This document shows, piece by piece, positions 17,465 to 28,185 of a stretch of DNA of 64,000 nt. Each line of letters opens with the position of its first letter. Position 1 is the stretch's first letter. The DNA comes from Metabacillus litoralis (GTDB lineage Bacteria > Bacillota > Bacilli > Bacillales > Bacillaceae), in NCBI RefSeq assembly GCF_020524045.1, contig NZ_JAIVKL010000005.1, forward strand, positions 124,001-188,000, given 5' to 3'. The notes beneath the pieces were generated by a model. It did no database searches. It was not told where the DNA came from and saw only the letters and a list, made by a program, of their open reading frames with translations. Both the position numbers and the translations under genes were made by a program.

Positions 17465-19282
17465 TTAAATTTTGAAATTCCCGATAACCTTCATTAAATC
17501 TTCTGCTTGTTTAGAAAGCATTGATGTTGATGCAGCAATTTCTTGCATTGCTGCAGAGCCTTGTTGAGATGCAGCGGCTGTTGTTTCGGTATGTGATGCA
17601 TTAGTAGATGAGATGTCGATTACTTGATTAAATGCATCTGACACTTCTTTACTAAGATTCATTGTTTGCTGAATGTAATCCACCATTGTATTGACGACAG
17701 TTGTTGTCAGTTGAGTTTGTTTGACGATATCTTCAAAAGAGCTATTCGTTTGCTTAGTTAGCTCTACTCCAGAAATGACTTCTTTGACACCTTCATCATT
17801 TTGATTGATGATGACTTTTACCTCATCTTGAATAGAGCTAATAATTTGTTTTACACCACGTGCGGCATCCTGAGATTGCTCTGCTAATCTTCTCACTTCC
17901 GCTGCTACAACTGCAAATCCTTTACCTTGCTCACCTGCACGTGCAGCTTCAATTGCAGCATTAAGTGCTAATAAATTTGTTTGTTCAGCAATGTCAGTAA
18001 TTGTGCTAATAATTGAAGTGATTTCGGTAGATTTCTTCCCTAGGGCTTCAACAGTTTTATTTGTGTTAGACATAGTTTCTTCTATGGATAGCATTTTTTC
18101 AGAAGATGCTTTAACAGAATTTCCACCATTTTGTGCTACCTGTTGCATTTTAATCGAGTTAGTTTTTACTGTTTCAGCTTGTTCACTTAAAGATATTGCC
18201 GCTTTTTCAAGACTTTGCATGATTTCAAATGATATCTTCATTTTTGTTTCGGTTTTTTCACTTCCAGAGGCAATCTCACTAGAAGCATTCGCAATTGAAT
18301 TGATCACTGTTGTAGTTTCTTCTGTTGAAGTTAGCAAATGTCTTGTGGTTGCGGTTACATTTTGCGCCATATGAGAAACTTGGTGTACCAAAGTGCTGAT
18401 ACCATCGATTAATTGATTTGTGTCATTTGCTAAATCTGCGAGCTCATCTTTTGAATTTACCTGAATTCGTTTTGTTAAGTTACCACCAGCATTAGCAATT
18501 TCAAGAATGGACGTGCTAATTTTATTTAAGTTAATTTTTAGTCCTCTAGTTAAGCTAAGTGCAAAGAATATAGATAATACAATGGCGAATAAGGTTAAAC
18601 TTATTGTGACTATTTTAAAGATTGAAACTTGACTATTCAAGTCATTAATTCTTTCTTGTTGGTTTTTTTGCTGATCAGCAACTATCAATTCAACATCAGT
18701 TTGAATGGAATTCATATACTCTGTTCCTTCACCAGCTTCAACAATAATTGCAGCTTCGTCTAAACCAACAGTTTTTCTTGTATTAACTAGGCTATCAGAA
18801 TAGGCAACCCAGTTGTTAAAGGCTTCCTCAATGTTTGATAACTTTGCCAGTTGACTATCATTACCTTTGAAAAGATTTCTTAAATGTTCAAGTTCTGTAG
18901 GAATGTCATTTTTACCATTCTCAAATGGATAAATAAAATCTGTAAGCCCAGTAATAACAAAACCTCTTTGACTTGTTTCCATACTAAGTAAAATTCTTGA
19001 TAAATCCTGTGTACTAGTGTTTATTTCCAAGTCATGTTGAATTAAATAATCAATTTCTTTATCTAGCTTGTTGATGTTTGTGTAAGAAGTTGTTGCGGAT
19101 AAAAGTAGGACAATTGATAATAAACCAAAAGATATAATTAATTTTCCGCGAATGGTGTTAATGTAGGAGAAAATACCTAGTGGTTTCTTCTCAACTCTAG
19201 GCTTGTTGTAATCTTTCTTCTTTAATTTAATCGGTTTCTGTTTTTTTGAATCTTTTCCTTTTCTCTCTTTTTGGTTAAACAC
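17465..19282 (-). CDS. Methyl-accepting chemotaxis protein
   Basis: The 605-residue receptor has a long basic cytoplasmic N-terminus and a first membrane helix at about 44-66. Its extracellular helical sensor (about 67-220) is CHASE3-like, with [16 protein letters not shown] second membrane helix (about 222-245), a HAMP domain and a signalling coiled coil follow. The MCP hairpin tip is clear: [41 protein letters not shown]. The start is GTG at 19282, after GGGGGAGGT. It lies beside and divergent from the arabinose sensor operon. Attraction to arabinose or its binding protein is plausible from location only. Confidence 0.88.
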   Translation of the reverse strand: MFNQKERKGKDSKKQKPIKLKKKDYNKPRVEKKPLGIFSYINTIRGKLIISFGLLSIVLLLSATTSYTNINKLDKEIDYLIQHDLEINTSTQDLSRILLSMETSQRGFVITGLTDFIYPFENGKNDIPTELEHLRNLFKGNDSQLAKLSNIEEAFNNWVAYSDSLVNTRKTVGLDEAAIIVEAGEGTEYMNSIQTDVELIVADQQKNQQERINDLNSQVSIFKIVTISLTLFAIVLSIFFALSLTRGLKINLNKISTSILEIANAGGNLTKRIQVNSKDELADLANDTNQLIDGISTLVHQVSHMAQNVTATTRHLLTSTEETTTVINSIANASSEIASGSEKTETKMKISFEIMQSLEKAAISLSEQAETVKTNSIKMQQVAQNGGNSVKASSEKMLSIEETMSNTNKTVEALGKKSTEITSIISTITDIAEQTNLLALNAAIEAARAGEQGKGFAVVAAEVRRLAEQSQDAARGVKQIISSIQDEVKVIINQNDEGVKEVISGVELTKQTNSSFEDIVKQTQLTTTVVNTMVDYIQQTMNLSKEVSDAFNQVIDISSTNASHTETTAAASQQGSAAMQEIAASTSMLSKQAEDLMKVIGNFKI

Positions 19283-19605
19283 GGTGACCTCCCCCGATTA
19301 AGCCAAAACCACCCTACCAAATTACGTTGGTAGTAATAAAATATTCTCCTTCATATTACAACTTAAAAAATGACATTACTAGTAAAAATTACACTTTTTT
19401 TAGATTTTTTTGAAAAAAATGTCGATTCGTATCTAAATAGACCTATGTTAACGCCTTATAAACAATTATTAAATTTATACATCTTAATAGTTTAAAAGTC
19501 GAAAATTCCCGTAATAGTAGATGCAAAAGTGATAAATAGTATAGGTTTAATGTCCGTACATGTGTATAATAAATAAAACAATCTCTAAGGTGGTGACTCT
19601 ACCAA
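19283..19605. other. Divergent intergenic region between chemoreceptor and araP-type gene
   Basis: It has a perfect 7-bp stem-loop at 19314-19333 (CTACCAA / TTGGTAG), which lies in the chemoreceptor leader. The araP promoter is at its right end. I looked for a c-di-GMP riboswitch ahead of the chemoreceptor and found none of its conserved core. Confidence 0.5.
19545..19570 (+). promoter_or_regulatory. araP-type promoter with AraR-like operator
   Basis: TATAAT at 19565-19570 is preceded by the AraR-like operator ATGTCCGTACATGTGT. The stretch TGTGTATAATA recurs in the promoter region at 7071. The -35 region is weak. Confidence 0.55.
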
Positions 19606-20616
19606 TTGAAAAGGCTATTGATTGGATATTTAGTCTTATTTACAGTTTTCTTTATTTATATATACAACTATCATTTGAAAGATACCATAACAAGTTCTTA
19701 TGCGGACAATCAGGAAAATCAATTTCGAGGAGACATTAATGAAAAATACGTTATGCTGACATTTCAATCTGGAATTGAATACTGGAAAAGTGCTATTAAG
19801 GGCTTTGAAGACGCAGCTAACGAGTTAAATGTTTCAGTTGAATATCGAGGAGCAACTCAGTATGATGTTCATGAACAAATGACTGTTTTAGAGCAAGTAA
19901 TTGCTAAGAAACCAGATGGAATTGCATTATCTGCAATGGACCCATTTGCATTGAACTCAACTATAAATAAGGCAATAGAAGCTGGAATACCAGTTATACT
20001 ATTTGATTCTGATGCACCAGCGAGTAATGCTCATACTTTTTTAGGTACAAACAATTATAGTGCTGGAAATGCAAGTGCTGACAAAATGGCAGAACTGCTT
20101 AAAGGAAAAGGAAAAGTTGCTGTCATCACTCTACCTAATCAACTTAACCATATAGAAAGAACAGAAGGATTTATAGAAACTGTACAGAAAAAATATCCTG
20201 GAATGGAAGTTGTTGCTATAGAGGATGGCAAAGGAGATCAATTACGTTCAAAATTAGTTACAGAGAAAATCTTAAAAGAGTATCCTAATATAAGAGGGAT
20301 TTTTGCTACAGAAGCAAATGGTGGAGTAGGAATTACTAGTGCGATTGAATCTATTAAAAAAACAGAAGAAATTAAAGTTATTAGTTTTGACACAGATAAA
20401 CAAACTCTAGATAAAATTAAAGAAGATGCTATAGCGGCGACAATTGCTCAAGGTACTTGGAATATGGGCTATTGGTCTTTACAAATCCTTTTTAAGAATA
20501 ACCATGGTATAACTTCTACAGAAAAAATGGATAATTCGAAACAATTTCCAGCTTATATTGATACAGGTATAACAATTGTCTCAAAAGAAAATGTAGAAGA
20601 TTTTTATGCTGATTAA
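19606..20616 (+). CDS. araP: Membrane-tethered sugar-binding protein of a three-component arabinose sensor
   Basis: The 336-residue protein has one N-terminal membrane helix (about 4-21) with no lipobox cysteine. A periplasmic-binding-protein domain of the RbsB/peripl_BP_4 type follows (about 45-330, with KPDGIALSAMDPFALNSTINKAIEAGIPVILFDSDAP). TTG at 19606 is the start: AAGGTGGTGA lies eight bases upstream and no ATG fits. It is followed by a YesM-type kinase and a YesN-type regulator. This matches the araPST system of Geobacillus stearothermophilus, in which AraP presents bound arabinose to the kinase. The symbol follows that system and is not the B. subtilis araP permease. The ligand is inferred. 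Confidence 0.72.
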   Translation: MKRLLIGYLVLFTVFFIYIYNYHLKDTITSSYADNQENQFRGDINEKYVMLTFQSGIEYWKSAIKGFEDAANELNVSVEYRGATQYDVHEQMTVLEQVIAKKPDGIALSAMDPFALNSTINKAIEAGIPVILFDSDAPASNAHTFLGTNNYSAGNASADKMAELLKGKGKVAVITLPNQLNHIERTEGFIETVQKKYPGMEVVAIEDGKGDQLRSKLVTEKILKEYPNIRGIFATEANGGVGITSAIESIKKTEEIKVISFDTDKQTLDKIKEDAIAATIAQGTWNMGYWSLQILFKNNHGITSTEKMDNSKQFPAYIDTGITIVSKENVEDFYAD

Positions 20617-20642
20617 TGCTACTAGATTGAGAGTTGACTAGT

Positions 20643-22454
20643 ATGAAGCAACCATTATTTCAATTCAATCATCTACCGATTAGACACAAAATTATCACGT
20701 TACTTCTTTTAATTAGTATTTTACCATCTATCGGATTGGGTCTTTTAACTGGCTATACAGTTGAGCACATAATAGATAAACAAGCTACACAACACACACT
20801 TCAACTAATTGAACAAGTAAATCGCACTTTAGAATCACATGCTAGCAATATGCAAAATATTACTTATTTATTATCTATGGACCCTGAAATTAAAAAATTT
20901 TTAAGCAACCAAGAAATAGAAGATCAGAATGAAAATGAAGAATATGAGATACGTCAATTTATGCAAGGGCTTTCAACCTTATATCCGGAGGTTGCAGGAA
21001 TATTAGTTGTTAATAGTAACGGAGGATATGTCAGTAATGAATTGTATCCTAGATTTGAATACAACTTAACAAATGAGGCGTGGTATAAGGAAGCAGTTGA
21101 AAACGAGGGAATATTTAAAATTATAGGTCATCCAACAGATCGAAAGATTACAAGTCATGTTAAATATAAGAATAGTGAAGTAGTAACAGTTGTAAGAGCA
21201 ATACTCCAACCAGAAACACAAAAAGTTCTTGGTGTTGTTTTAATTGATTTAAAGTTGAGAGTAATTGCTGAAGCAACCAAAAATGTTAGGTTAGGGAAAT
21301 ATGGTTATTTAATGGTTATTGATGAAAAAGGACAGGGGATTTATACTCCACCAACTCCTTTAATTGAAAATGTCCCTGAAAGGCTGCTTATAAATGAGGA
21401 AGATTCGGGATCTTTTTCAGAGAAAATAAACGGAAATAACCTTCAATTTATCTTTCAAAAGCAAGCGTTTACAAATTGGATAACAGTCGGTATATTTTCC
21501 ATGAACGATTCTGTGGTGGAAGTTAGGAAAATACATTTATTCGTTATATCTTTTTTCTTTTTCGTTTGTTTGTTTGGTATAACTGCATCATACTATATTT
21601 CTAAATCAATGTCTGAACCTATTGTTCACCTCATGTCAATCATGAGACAGGTCGAATCAGGTACCTTGACAGTTCGTTATGAAGGTAATCGAAAAGACGA
21701 AATTGGTATGTTGGGTAAGAGTTTTAATCACATGATTTCTAAGATTATAAATCTCCTTTCATTAACCGAACATCATGAACGTCAAAAAAGAGAGGCTGAG
21801 CTTAGAAGTCTTCAAGCACATATTAAGCCACATTTTCTTTATAATACATTAGATACGATAAATTGGATGGCAAGAAATCAAGGAGCTGAAGATGTCTCAG
21901 AATTGGTATCCTCTTTGTCTAGGTTGTTTCGTATTGGATTAAATAAGGGACAAGATCATATTTTATTAACTGATGAAATAACACATATACAAAGTTATTT
22001 AAGTATTCAAAAAGCTAGATACAGAGATAAATTAAATTTTACTATTACAATTGAACCAGCCATACATGATGTTATGACTCTCAAACTTGTGCTACAACCA
22101 ATAGTTGAAAATGCAATTTACCATGGAATTAAAGAAAGAAGAGGTCCTGGGCATATCTATATCCAAGCAAATAAAGAGCAGGATTTTTTGGTACTTACTG
22201 TTAGAGACGATGGGAAAGGTATAGAGCAAGATAGGCTTGGAAAACTCAGAAAGACTATGGATGCTTTATATGATAATAAAGAAAGTAAACAAATTGATAT
22301 TGGGTACGGCATGATGAATGTACAGGAAAGAATCAAGTTAACATATGGAAACAATTATGGAATAAAGATTGATAGTAAAGTAGGGGAGGGAACAATAGTA
22401 ACAATTTTCCTACCTATAAAGAGAGATATTATAGTTGATGATGCTAGAGCTTAA
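20643..22454 (+). CDS. araS: Sensor histidine kinase, YesM/AraS type
   Basis: The 603-residue membrane kinase has a first membrane helix near residues 15-35, an extracellular dCache-like sensor (about 40-285), a second helix (about 297-318) and a HAMP domain (about 320-372). The His_kinase domain has the phosphoacceptor His397 in AHIKPHFLYNTLD. The HATPase domain has VENAIYHGIKE, DDGKGI and GYGMMNVQERI. I favour ATG 20643 over the TTG at 20634, though only a weak GAGAG precedes it. It lies 26 bases after the binding-protein gene and 12 before the response regulator. It probably transmits the arabinose signal to the regulator at 22467. Confidence 0.82.
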   Translation: MKQPLFQFNHLPIRHKIITLLLLISILPSIGLGLLTGYTVEHIIDKQATQHTLQLIEQVNRTLESHASNMQNITYLLSMDPEIKKFLSNQEIEDQNENEEYEIRQFMQGLSTLYPEVAGILVVNSNGGYVSNELYPRFEYNLTNEAWYKEAVENEGIFKIIGHPTDRKITSHVKYKNSEVVTVVRAILQPETQKVLGVVLIDLKLRVIAEATKNVRLGKYGYLMVIDEKGQGIYTPPTPLIENVPERLLINEEDSGSFSEKINGNNLQFIFQKQAFTNWITVGIFSMNDSVVEVRKIHLFVISFFFFVCLFGITASYYISKSMSEPIVHLMSIMRQVESGTLTVRYEGNRKDEIGMLGKSFNHMISKIINLLSLTEHHERQKREAELRSLQAHIKPHFLYNTLDTINWMARNQGAEDVSELVSSLSRLFRIGLNKGQDHILLTDEITHIQSYLSIQKARYRDKLNFTITIEPAIHDVMTLKLVLQPIVENAIYHGIKERRGPGHIYIQANKEQDFLVLTVRDDGKGIEQDRLGKLRKTMDALYDNKESKQIDIGYGMMNVQERIKLTYGNNYGIKIDSKVGEGTIVTIFLPIKRDIIVDDARA

Positions 22455-22466
22455 GGAGGGAGAAAT

Positions 22467-23687
22467 GTGATTAATTCTATATGGAAAGTATTAATTGCCG
22501 ATGATGAACCTATTATTCGGGAGGGAATCCGTCAATCTGTTGAATGGTCATCATTTAACATGTTTGTCGAAGCTGAAGCTGAAGATGGTGAAGAAGCTTT
22601 GGAGCTTGCTTTAAAATACTCTGTTAATATAATCTTAGTGGATTTGAATATGCCGATTATGAATGGACTTTCTTTAATAAAAAAAATAAGAGAACAACTA
22701 CCATTATGTAAGATTATTATTATAACTGGTCATGATGAATTCACATATGCTCAGGAAGCCTTAAGATTAAATGTCACCGATTATATTCTAAAACCAGTTG
22801 AACCAAATAAATTAAATGAAGTTTTAAATCAAGTTGTTGAGGAATTGGAAAGTGATACAAAACAAGATGAATTTTTAGAGATGGCTTCAAGACAAATAGA
22901 GAATAATCTATCAATATTACGTGAACAATTTTTTAATAAATGGATAAATGGAACAATAAAGAATAGGGAAAGCATTATAAATCAGTTAAAATTCTTTGAC
23001 CTCCCATTAAGTAGCCCAAAACATATTTTAGTCATTCAATGCCCAGAATACGTAGCTAATAAACCATTGTTGTCTGATAAAGATAAAAAAATCCTACTGT
23101 TTTCAATAGAGAATATAACTTCAGAAGTATTTGATCATTGTTCAAAAGTGAGTTTCAGAGATGAAACAGACCTAATCATCGTTTTGCTGTGGGATAGTAT
23201 TTCTGAGAATCTATATAATATAGTGAAAATGAAAATAAAAGAGTACTTGAAAATATCTATAAATATTTATATTGAAAACATTGAAAATGACATTGGATCC
23301 ATTGCTGAAGGATATGAAAACTGTAAAAAGAAATTAGTTAGTGAAACAACCATCTCACCAATTGTTAGAAGAGCTAGACATTATATTGAAAAAAATTTTA
23401 CAGATTCTGATATAACAATTGAACGAGTAGCAGACAACTTACAAGTATCACCTGTTTATTTAGGTCGAATTATTAAACAAGATTTAGGAACGTCATTTGT
23501 TAGTTTAGTAACTAACTTAAGGATTAAAGAGGCTATTATGCTCTTAAATAATACTGACCTCCCAATTGTCCAAATAGCTGAAGAAGTAGGTTATGACACA
23601 CAACATTATTTTAGTACAGCTTTTAAAAAAGTAGTTGGAGTTTCACCAAACAAGTATAGGAAAAATCCAACATTTATTAATGAATAA
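22467..23687 (+). CDS. araT: Response regulator with AraC output domain, YesN/AraT type
   Basis: The 406-residue protein has an N-terminal receiver domain with phosphoacceptor Asp59 (ILVDLNMPIMNG), the acidic pair in IADDEP and the Lys of DYILKPVEP. A middle region is followed by an AraC double HTH (about 300-400, with VADNLQVSPVYLGRIIKQD and IAEEVGYDTQHYFSTAFKKVVG). The start is GTG at 22467, six bases after AAGGAGGG. It is the last gene of the sensor operon, with a strong terminator after it. In the Geobacillus system AraT activates araEGH, which is the next operon here. Confidence 0.83.
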   Translation: MINSIWKVLIADDEPIIREGIRQSVEWSSFNMFVEAEAEDGEEALELALKYSVNIILVDLNMPIMNGLSLIKKIREQLPLCKIIIITGHDEFTYAQEALRLNVTDYILKPVEPNKLNEVLNQVVEELESDTKQDEFLEMASRQIENNLSILREQFFNKWINGTIKNRESIINQLKFFDLPLSSPKHILVIQCPEYVANKPLLSDKDKKILLFSIENITSEVFDHCSKVSFRDETDLIIVLLWDSISENLYNIVKMKIKEYLKISINIYIENIENDIGSIAEGYENCKKKLVSETTISPIVRRARHYIEKNFTDSDITIERVADNLQVSPVYLGRIIKQDLGTSFVSLVTNLRIKEAIMLLNNTDLPIVQIAEEVGYDTQHYFSTAFKKVVGVSPNKYRKNPTFINE

Positions 23688-23707
23688 CCTTACAACGTCC
23701 TATCTTT

Positions 23708-23745
23708 AACAACCCTTTTTCAATTATGAGAAAGGGTTGTTTTAA
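23708..23745 (+). terminator. Terminator of the sensor operon
   Basis: AACAACCCTTT and AAAGGGTTGTT arms are followed by TTAATT. Confidence 0.85.
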
Positions 23746-23748
23746 TTA

Positions 23749-23911
23749 GGTTGTTTTCGTAAACTTTGTTGTTTTTAGAATCCTATTGGAAAAAACTCTG
23801 TATAAAGTCTAGTGGCATCTTTTCTTCTAAAAATTATACCTTTTATGCGATAAAACACTTTTTACCAACAGATAAAGATGTCAAATAGCAACAATCTTTC
23901 AGAAAAGAGAC
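23749..23911. repeat. MITE-like element, copy C (163 bp)
   Basis: It starts GGTTGTTTTCGTAAACTTTG and ends CAACAATCTTTCAGAAAAGAGAC. It is flanked by identical 8-bp TTTAATTA on both sides, a clear target-site duplication. It separates the araT terminator from the araE-type promoter region. Confidence 0.85.
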
Positions 23912-23937
23912 TTTAATTATTAATACACAATAAAAAA

Positions 23938-23953
23938 ATGAAAGCGCTTAAAT
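23938..23953 (+). promoter_or_regulatory. cre box upstream of the arabinose importer operon
   Basis: ATGAAAGCGCTTAAAT fits the CcpA cre consensus, 124 bases before the start codon. I could not define the promoter hexamers with confidence. The response-regulator binding site should also lie in 23912-24060. Confidence 0.6.
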
Positions 23954-24076
23954 TAAAGTTTAATTATTATAAAAATTGTATTTTTATTGAAAAGACTGAA
24001 AATTAACAAGGTGATATATTTTATTCAATGGTGAACAACCTGATACAAGAAAAAAGAATAACAGGGGGAAGAGTAG

Positions 24077-25156
24077 ATGAGAAATTTATTTTCAGTATTT
24101 ATTTTAATATTTATGTTAGCTTCACTAGCAGCTTGTGGAGGAAACGAGGGAGCAAGTGGTGGAGAAAGTGGAACTGTAGGAATTGCGATGCCTACTAAAT
24201 CCTCTGAAAGATGGGTGAACGACGGTGAAAATATGGTGAAAGAATTTGAATCATTAGGATATGAAACAGATCTACAATACGCTGAAGACGTAGTTGAAAA
24301 TCAAGTTTCTCAGATTGAGAATATGATTACAAAAGAGGTAGATGTCTTAGTTATAGCACCTATCGATGGAGAAGCACTTTCAAACGTATTAGCTAAAGCT
24401 GATAAACAGGGAATTAAAGTAATTGCATATGATCGTCTAATAAAAAATACAGAGCATGTTAGTTACTATGCTACATTTGATAACTTTCAAGTTGGTGTTT
24501 TACAAGGTTCATATATTGAGGAATCGCTTGGATTAAAAGATGGAAAGGGACCTTTTAATATCGAGTTATTTGCAGGATCACCTGATGATAATAACGCTTA
24601 CTTCTTCTTTGATGGAGCAATGTCAGTGTTACAACCTTATATTGATTCTGGCAAATTAGTTGTACAAAGTGGTCAAACTTCTTTTGATCAAGGTGCAACT
24701 TTAAGATGGGATGGATCTGTGGCTCAATCTAGAATGGATAACTTATTGAGTGCTTATTATTCAGGAGAAAAAGTTGATGCTATTCTTTCACCATATGATG
24801 GTATAAGTATTGGTATCATTTCTTCTTTGAAAGGTGTTGGCTATGGTTCAGGAGATAAACCAATGCCAATTATTACAGGTCAAGATGCTGAGTTAGCTTC
24901 AGTAAAATCGATAATTGCTAAAGAACAAACACAAACAGTATTTAAGGATACAAGAGAGCTCGCTAAAAAAGCAGTAGCAATGGCAGAGGCTGTTCTTAAA
25001 GGAAAAGAAGCAGAAGTAAATGACAAAGAAACATATGATAATGGTGAAAAAGTTGTACCAGCGTATTTATTGGAGCCAGTATCAGTTGATGTGAACAATT
25101 ACAGTGAAGTACTAGTAGATAGCGGCTATTATACAGAAGATGAATTGACACAATAA
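24077..25156 (+). CDS. araE: Sugar-binding lipoprotein of a ChvE-type ABC importer
   Basis: The 359-residue lipoprotein has a lipobox with Cys20 (SLAACGG), then a ChvE/XylF-like binding domain. [36 protein letters not shown] and [17 protein letters not shown] are typical of multiple-monosaccharide binding proteins that bind arabinose, xylose or galactose. ATG 24077 follows GGGGGAAGAG. It is the first gene of a CUT2-type operon with an ATPase and a permease. Together with the sensor operon just upstream this matches araEGH of Geobacillus stearothermophilus. The symbol follows that usage, not the B. subtilis AraE symporter. Arabinose is the likely ligand. Confidence 0.82.
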   Translation: MRNLFSVFILIFMLASLAACGGNEGASGGESGTVGIAMPTKSSERWVNDGENMVKEFESLGYETDLQYAEDVVENQVSQIENMITKEVDVLVIAPIDGEALSNVLAKADKQGIKVIAYDRLIKNTEHVSYYATFDNFQVGVLQGSYIEESLGLKDGKGPFNIELFAGSPDDNNAYFFFDGAMSVLQPYIDSGKLVVQSGQTSFDQGATLRWDGSVAQSRMDNLLSAYYSGEKVDAILSPYDGISIGIISSLKGVGYGSGDKPMPIITGQDAELASVKSIIAKEQTQTVFKDTRELAKKAVAMAEAVLKGKEAEVNDKETYDNGEKVVPAYLLEPVSVDVNNYSEVLVDSGYYTEDELTQ

Positions 25157-25170
25157 TTTACATGATATGG

Positions 25171-25231
25171 ATTTAGGCTACTTAAGAAGAGTCAAGTTTA
25201 ATAAAAGGGCTCTTCTAAGCAAGTCTAAATA
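25171..25231 (+). promoter_or_regulatory. Stem-loop between the binding-protein and ATPase genes
   Basis: An outer ATTTAG/CTAAAT stem and an inner CTTAAGAAGAG / CTCTTCTAAG stem form a long hairpin with no T run. It probably protects the upstream mRNA or lowers downstream expression, giving excess binding protein. Confidence 0.6.
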
Positions 25232-25255
25232 CATTTTAAAGGTGGTGTTTGTAAT

Positions 25256-26791
25256 ATGTCTGAAATTATTTTAGAAATGAGAAACATAACGAAGGAGTTT
25301 CCAGGCGTTAAAGCGCTTGAAAATGTGAATTTAAAAGTGAAACAGGGTGAAGTTCATGCCTTAGCAGGTGAAAATGGTGCAGGTAAATCAACTCTAATGA
25401 AAGTGTTAAGTGGGGTATATCCACATGGATCATATTCAGGAGATATTTTGTTTCAAAATCAGGTTTGTGAATTTAAAAATATTAAGCAAAGTGAAGAATT
25501 AGGAATTGTTATTATCCATCAAGAACTAGCACTCATCCCCGATTTATCAATTAAAGAAAATATATTTTTAGGAAATGAAAATTCTAAAAGAGGCATTATA
25601 AATTGGCATGAAACAACGAATAAAACAAAGGAACTATTAGAAAAGGTTGGTCTGAAAGAGTCCCCTGATAAATTAATTACGGAAATAGGAGTTGGAAAGC
25701 AACAGTTAGTAGAAATTGCAAAAGCCTTATCTAAAAAAGTTAAATTACTTATTCTAGACGAACCAACAGCTGCGTTGAATGAGGATGATAGTGAAAACCT
25801 ATTGGAGTTGTTACTAGAATTTAAAAGACAGGGTATGTCAGCAATTATTATTACACACAAGCTGAATGAAATTTCTAAAGTTGCTGATTCAGTAACGATT
25901 TTACGTGATGGACAGACAATCGAAACGTTAGATATGGAAAAAGATAATGTAGATGAGGATAGGATTATTAAAGGTATGGTGGGAAGGGATTTAACAAATC
26001 GTTATCCTAAAAGGGATCCTAAAATTGGTGAAATAATTTTTGAAGTAAAAAATTGGAATGTATATCATACTAATGAGCGGAAGGTAATTGATAATGCTAA
26101 TTTTCACATTAAAAAAGGTGAAATTATCGGAATTGCTGGGTTAATGGGTGCTGGTCGGACAGAACTAGCTATGAGTATTTTTGGAAAGTCTTTTGGGAAA
26201 AAAATAACTGGTGAATTATATAAAGATGGCAAGAAAATTCAACTTAATAATGTAAATCAAGCCATCAATAACGGAATTGCATATGTTACAGAAGATCGAA
26301 AGGGTAATGGTTTAGTTTTAATGGATGATATTAAACAAAATATATCATTAGTTAATTTAAAAAAGATTTCAAAGGGTTTTGTTATTAATAACAACCAAGA
26401 AGTTATAGAAGCAGAAAAATTTCGTGAGCAGATGAAAATTAAAACCCCTAGTGTTTTTCAAAAAACAGGTAATTTAAGTGGTGGTAATCAGCAAAAGGTT
26501 GTTTTAAGTAAATGGATTTTCTCACAACCAGATATTCTAATTCTAGATGAACCAACTCGGGGTATTGATGTAGGAGCAAAGTATGAAATTTATTCGATTA
26601 TTAATCAGCTAGCAAATGAAGGGAAAGGCATCTTAATTATCTCATCCGAACTGCCTGAAATTCTTGGAATGTGTGATCGGATATACGCGATGAATGAAGG
26701 TAGGATAACAGGGGAGATAAATAGTCAAGATGCGACACAAGAAACTGTAATGAAGTATATGACAAAAAGTAAGGCTAGGGGAGGAGTATAA
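25256..26791 (+). CDS. araG: Sugar ABC importer ATP-binding protein, two ATPase domains
   Basis: The 511-residue protein has two ABC cassettes in tandem, the CUT2 (MglA/GguA/AraG) arrangement. The first has Walker [10 protein letters not shown] and Walker [13 protein letters not shown]. The second has a degenerate Walker [11 protein letters not shown], a perfect [14 protein letters not shown] signature and [12 protein letters not shown]. The degenerate second P-loop is normal for the family. AAGGTGGTG is the ribosome site. It lies 100 bases after the binding protein, past a stem-loop, and two bases before the permease, so the three form one operon. It powers monosaccharide uptake, most likely of L-arabinose. 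Confidence 0.88.
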   Translation: MSEIILEMRNITKEFPGVKALENVNLKVKQGEVHALAGENGAGKSTLMKVLSGVYPHGSYSGDILFQNQVCEFKNIKQSEELGIVIIHQELALIPDLSIKENIFLGNENSKRGIINWHETTNKTKELLEKVGLKESPDKLITEIGVGKQQLVEIAKALSKKVKLLILDEPTAALNEDDSENLLELLLEFKRQGMSAIIITHKLNEISKVADSVTILRDGQTIETLDMEKDNVDEDRIIKGMVGRDLTNRYPKRDPKIGEIIFEVKNWNVYHTNERKVIDNANFHIKKGEIIGIAGLMGAGRTELAMSIFGKSFGKKITGELYKDGKKIQLNNVNQAINNGIAYVTEDRKGNGLVLMDDIKQNISLVNLKKISKGFVINNNQEVIEAEKFREQMKIKTPSVFQKTGNLSGGNQQKVVLSKWIFSQPDILILDEPTRGIDVGAKYEIYSIINQLANEGKGILIISSELPEILGMCDRIYAMNEGRITGEINSQDATQETVMKYMTKSKARGGV

Positions 26792-26793
26792 CT

Positions 26794-28017
26794 ATGCAGC
26801 CAATGACGCAAAAAGAGCATAACAGTAAACAACAACCTGACAGTAGATCGTATAAACAAATATTATCACAAATGATAAAAAGCAATATGAGACAATACAG
26901 TATGATTATAGCGCTTATCTTAATCATGTTACTTTTTCAGATATTAACAGAAGGTATATTATTAAAGCCTTTAAATATAACGAATTTAATTTTGCAAAAT
27001 AGTTATATTTTAGTTCTAGCCATAGGCATGGTCTTAGTTATCATTACTGGACATATCGATCTTTCAGTAGGTTCTATAGCAGCATTTGTTGGAGCTATAG
27101 CAGCTATATTGATGGTAGACTATTCAATGCCTACTTATTTAGCTGTTATTATTTCATTATTATTAGGAGCAATAATAGGAGCTTGGCAGGGTTTCTGGAT
27201 TGCTTATGTAAAGATTCCTGCTTTTATTGTGACATTAGCAGGAATGTTACTATTTAGAGGATTAACACTAGTTGTTTTAGAAGGTAAATCGATTGCACCT
27301 TTCCCAGAGACATTTAAGAAGATTAGCTCTGGGTTCATTCCGGATGTTTTTGGCGGAGGAAATGTTCATTTATTAACATTATTAATAGGTATATTTTTAT
27401 CTATAATCTACGTGTTCAATGAAATAAAAGCTAGAAGTAATCAAAAGAAGTATAGTTTTGAAGTACAGCCAAAAGGAATCTTCATTGTTAAGCTTGTTTC
27501 ATTAGTCGTTGTTATAAACATCTTTTCTTATGTATTAGCAATTTATGAAGGATTACCAAATATACTTATCATTTTAGGAATATTAATTTTAATTTATACT
27601 TTTGTAATGAGGAAAACAACGATAGGAAGACATATTTATGCTATTGGTGGAAATGAAAAGGCAGCACAGTTATCAGGTGTGAAAACGAAACGAGTCACAT
27701 TTTTAGTGTTTGTTAATATGGGTGTATTATCTGCACTGTCTGGACTAATCTTTGCTGCAAGGCTTAATGCAGCAACACCTAAAGCAGGGAATTTATTTGA
27801 ACTTGATGCAATTGCAGCATGTTTTATCGGTGGGGCATCTGCGTATGGTGGAATTGGTACTGTTCCAGGTGCTATTATTGGTGGGTTAGTTATGGGTGTA
27901 ATGAATAATGGTATGTCACTAGTTGGATTGGGTATAGATTGGCAGCAGGCTATTAAAGGTTTAGTATTATTAGCTGCTGTAGCGTTTGATATTTATAATA
28001 AGAATAAAAATTTATAA
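26794..28017 (+). CDS. araH: Sugar ABC importer permease, GguB/AraH type
   Basis: The 407-residue membrane protein belongs to the RbsC/XylH/GguB branched transporter family. It has about ten predicted membrane helices, the conserved GHIDLSVGSIAAFVGA segment (about 85-100) and IAACFIGGASAYGGIGTVPGAIIGGLVMGVMNNGMSL near the C-terminus. Length and the extra central loop match the multiple-monosaccharide subfamily. It begins two bases after the ATPase gene with AGGGGAGG upstream and ends the operon ahead of a strong terminator. Confidence 0.87.
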   Translation: MQPMTQKEHNSKQQPDSRSYKQILSQMIKSNMRQYSMIIALILIMLLFQILTEGILLKPLNITNLILQNSYILVLAIGMVLVIITGHIDLSVGSIAAFVGAIAAILMVDYSMPTYLAVIISLLLGAIIGAWQGFWIAYVKIPAFIVTLAGMLLFRGLTLVVLEGKSIAPFPETFKKISSGFIPDVFGGGNVHLLTLLIGIFLSIIYVFNEIKARSNQKKYSFEVQPKGIFIVKLVSLVVVINIFSYVLAIYEGLPNILIILGILILIYTFVMRKTTIGRHIYAIGGNEKAAQLSGVKTKRVTFLVFVNMGVLSALSGLIFAARLNAATPKAGNLFELDAIAACFIGGASAYGGIGTVPGAIIGGLVMGVMNNGMSLVGLGIDWQQAIKGLVLLAAVAFDIYNKNKNL

Positions 28018-28043
28018 CAATTGAAAAGATAGGAAGAGATAAG

Positions 28044-28092
28044 GATCGTCAAAAATCTAGTTTATTTCACTAGAATATTTGACGATTTTTCT
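28044..28092 (+). terminator. Terminator of the arabinose importer operon
   Basis: ATCGTCAAA / TTTGACGAT arms with an inner TCTAGT/ACTAGA stem are followed by TTTTTCT. Confidence 0.88.
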
Positions 28093-28185
28093 AATACATT
28101 TACTTTTATCACATGGTAAATCCTCTTGTTGTTATTCAAGAACATGACTATGTACTAATCTCTTTTTAATAAAGGAGTATATTTG

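Noticed and set aside
19283-19400. c-di-GMP riboswitch ahead of the chemoreceptor
   Set aside because: A small stem-loop is present but the conserved riboswitch core sequences are not.
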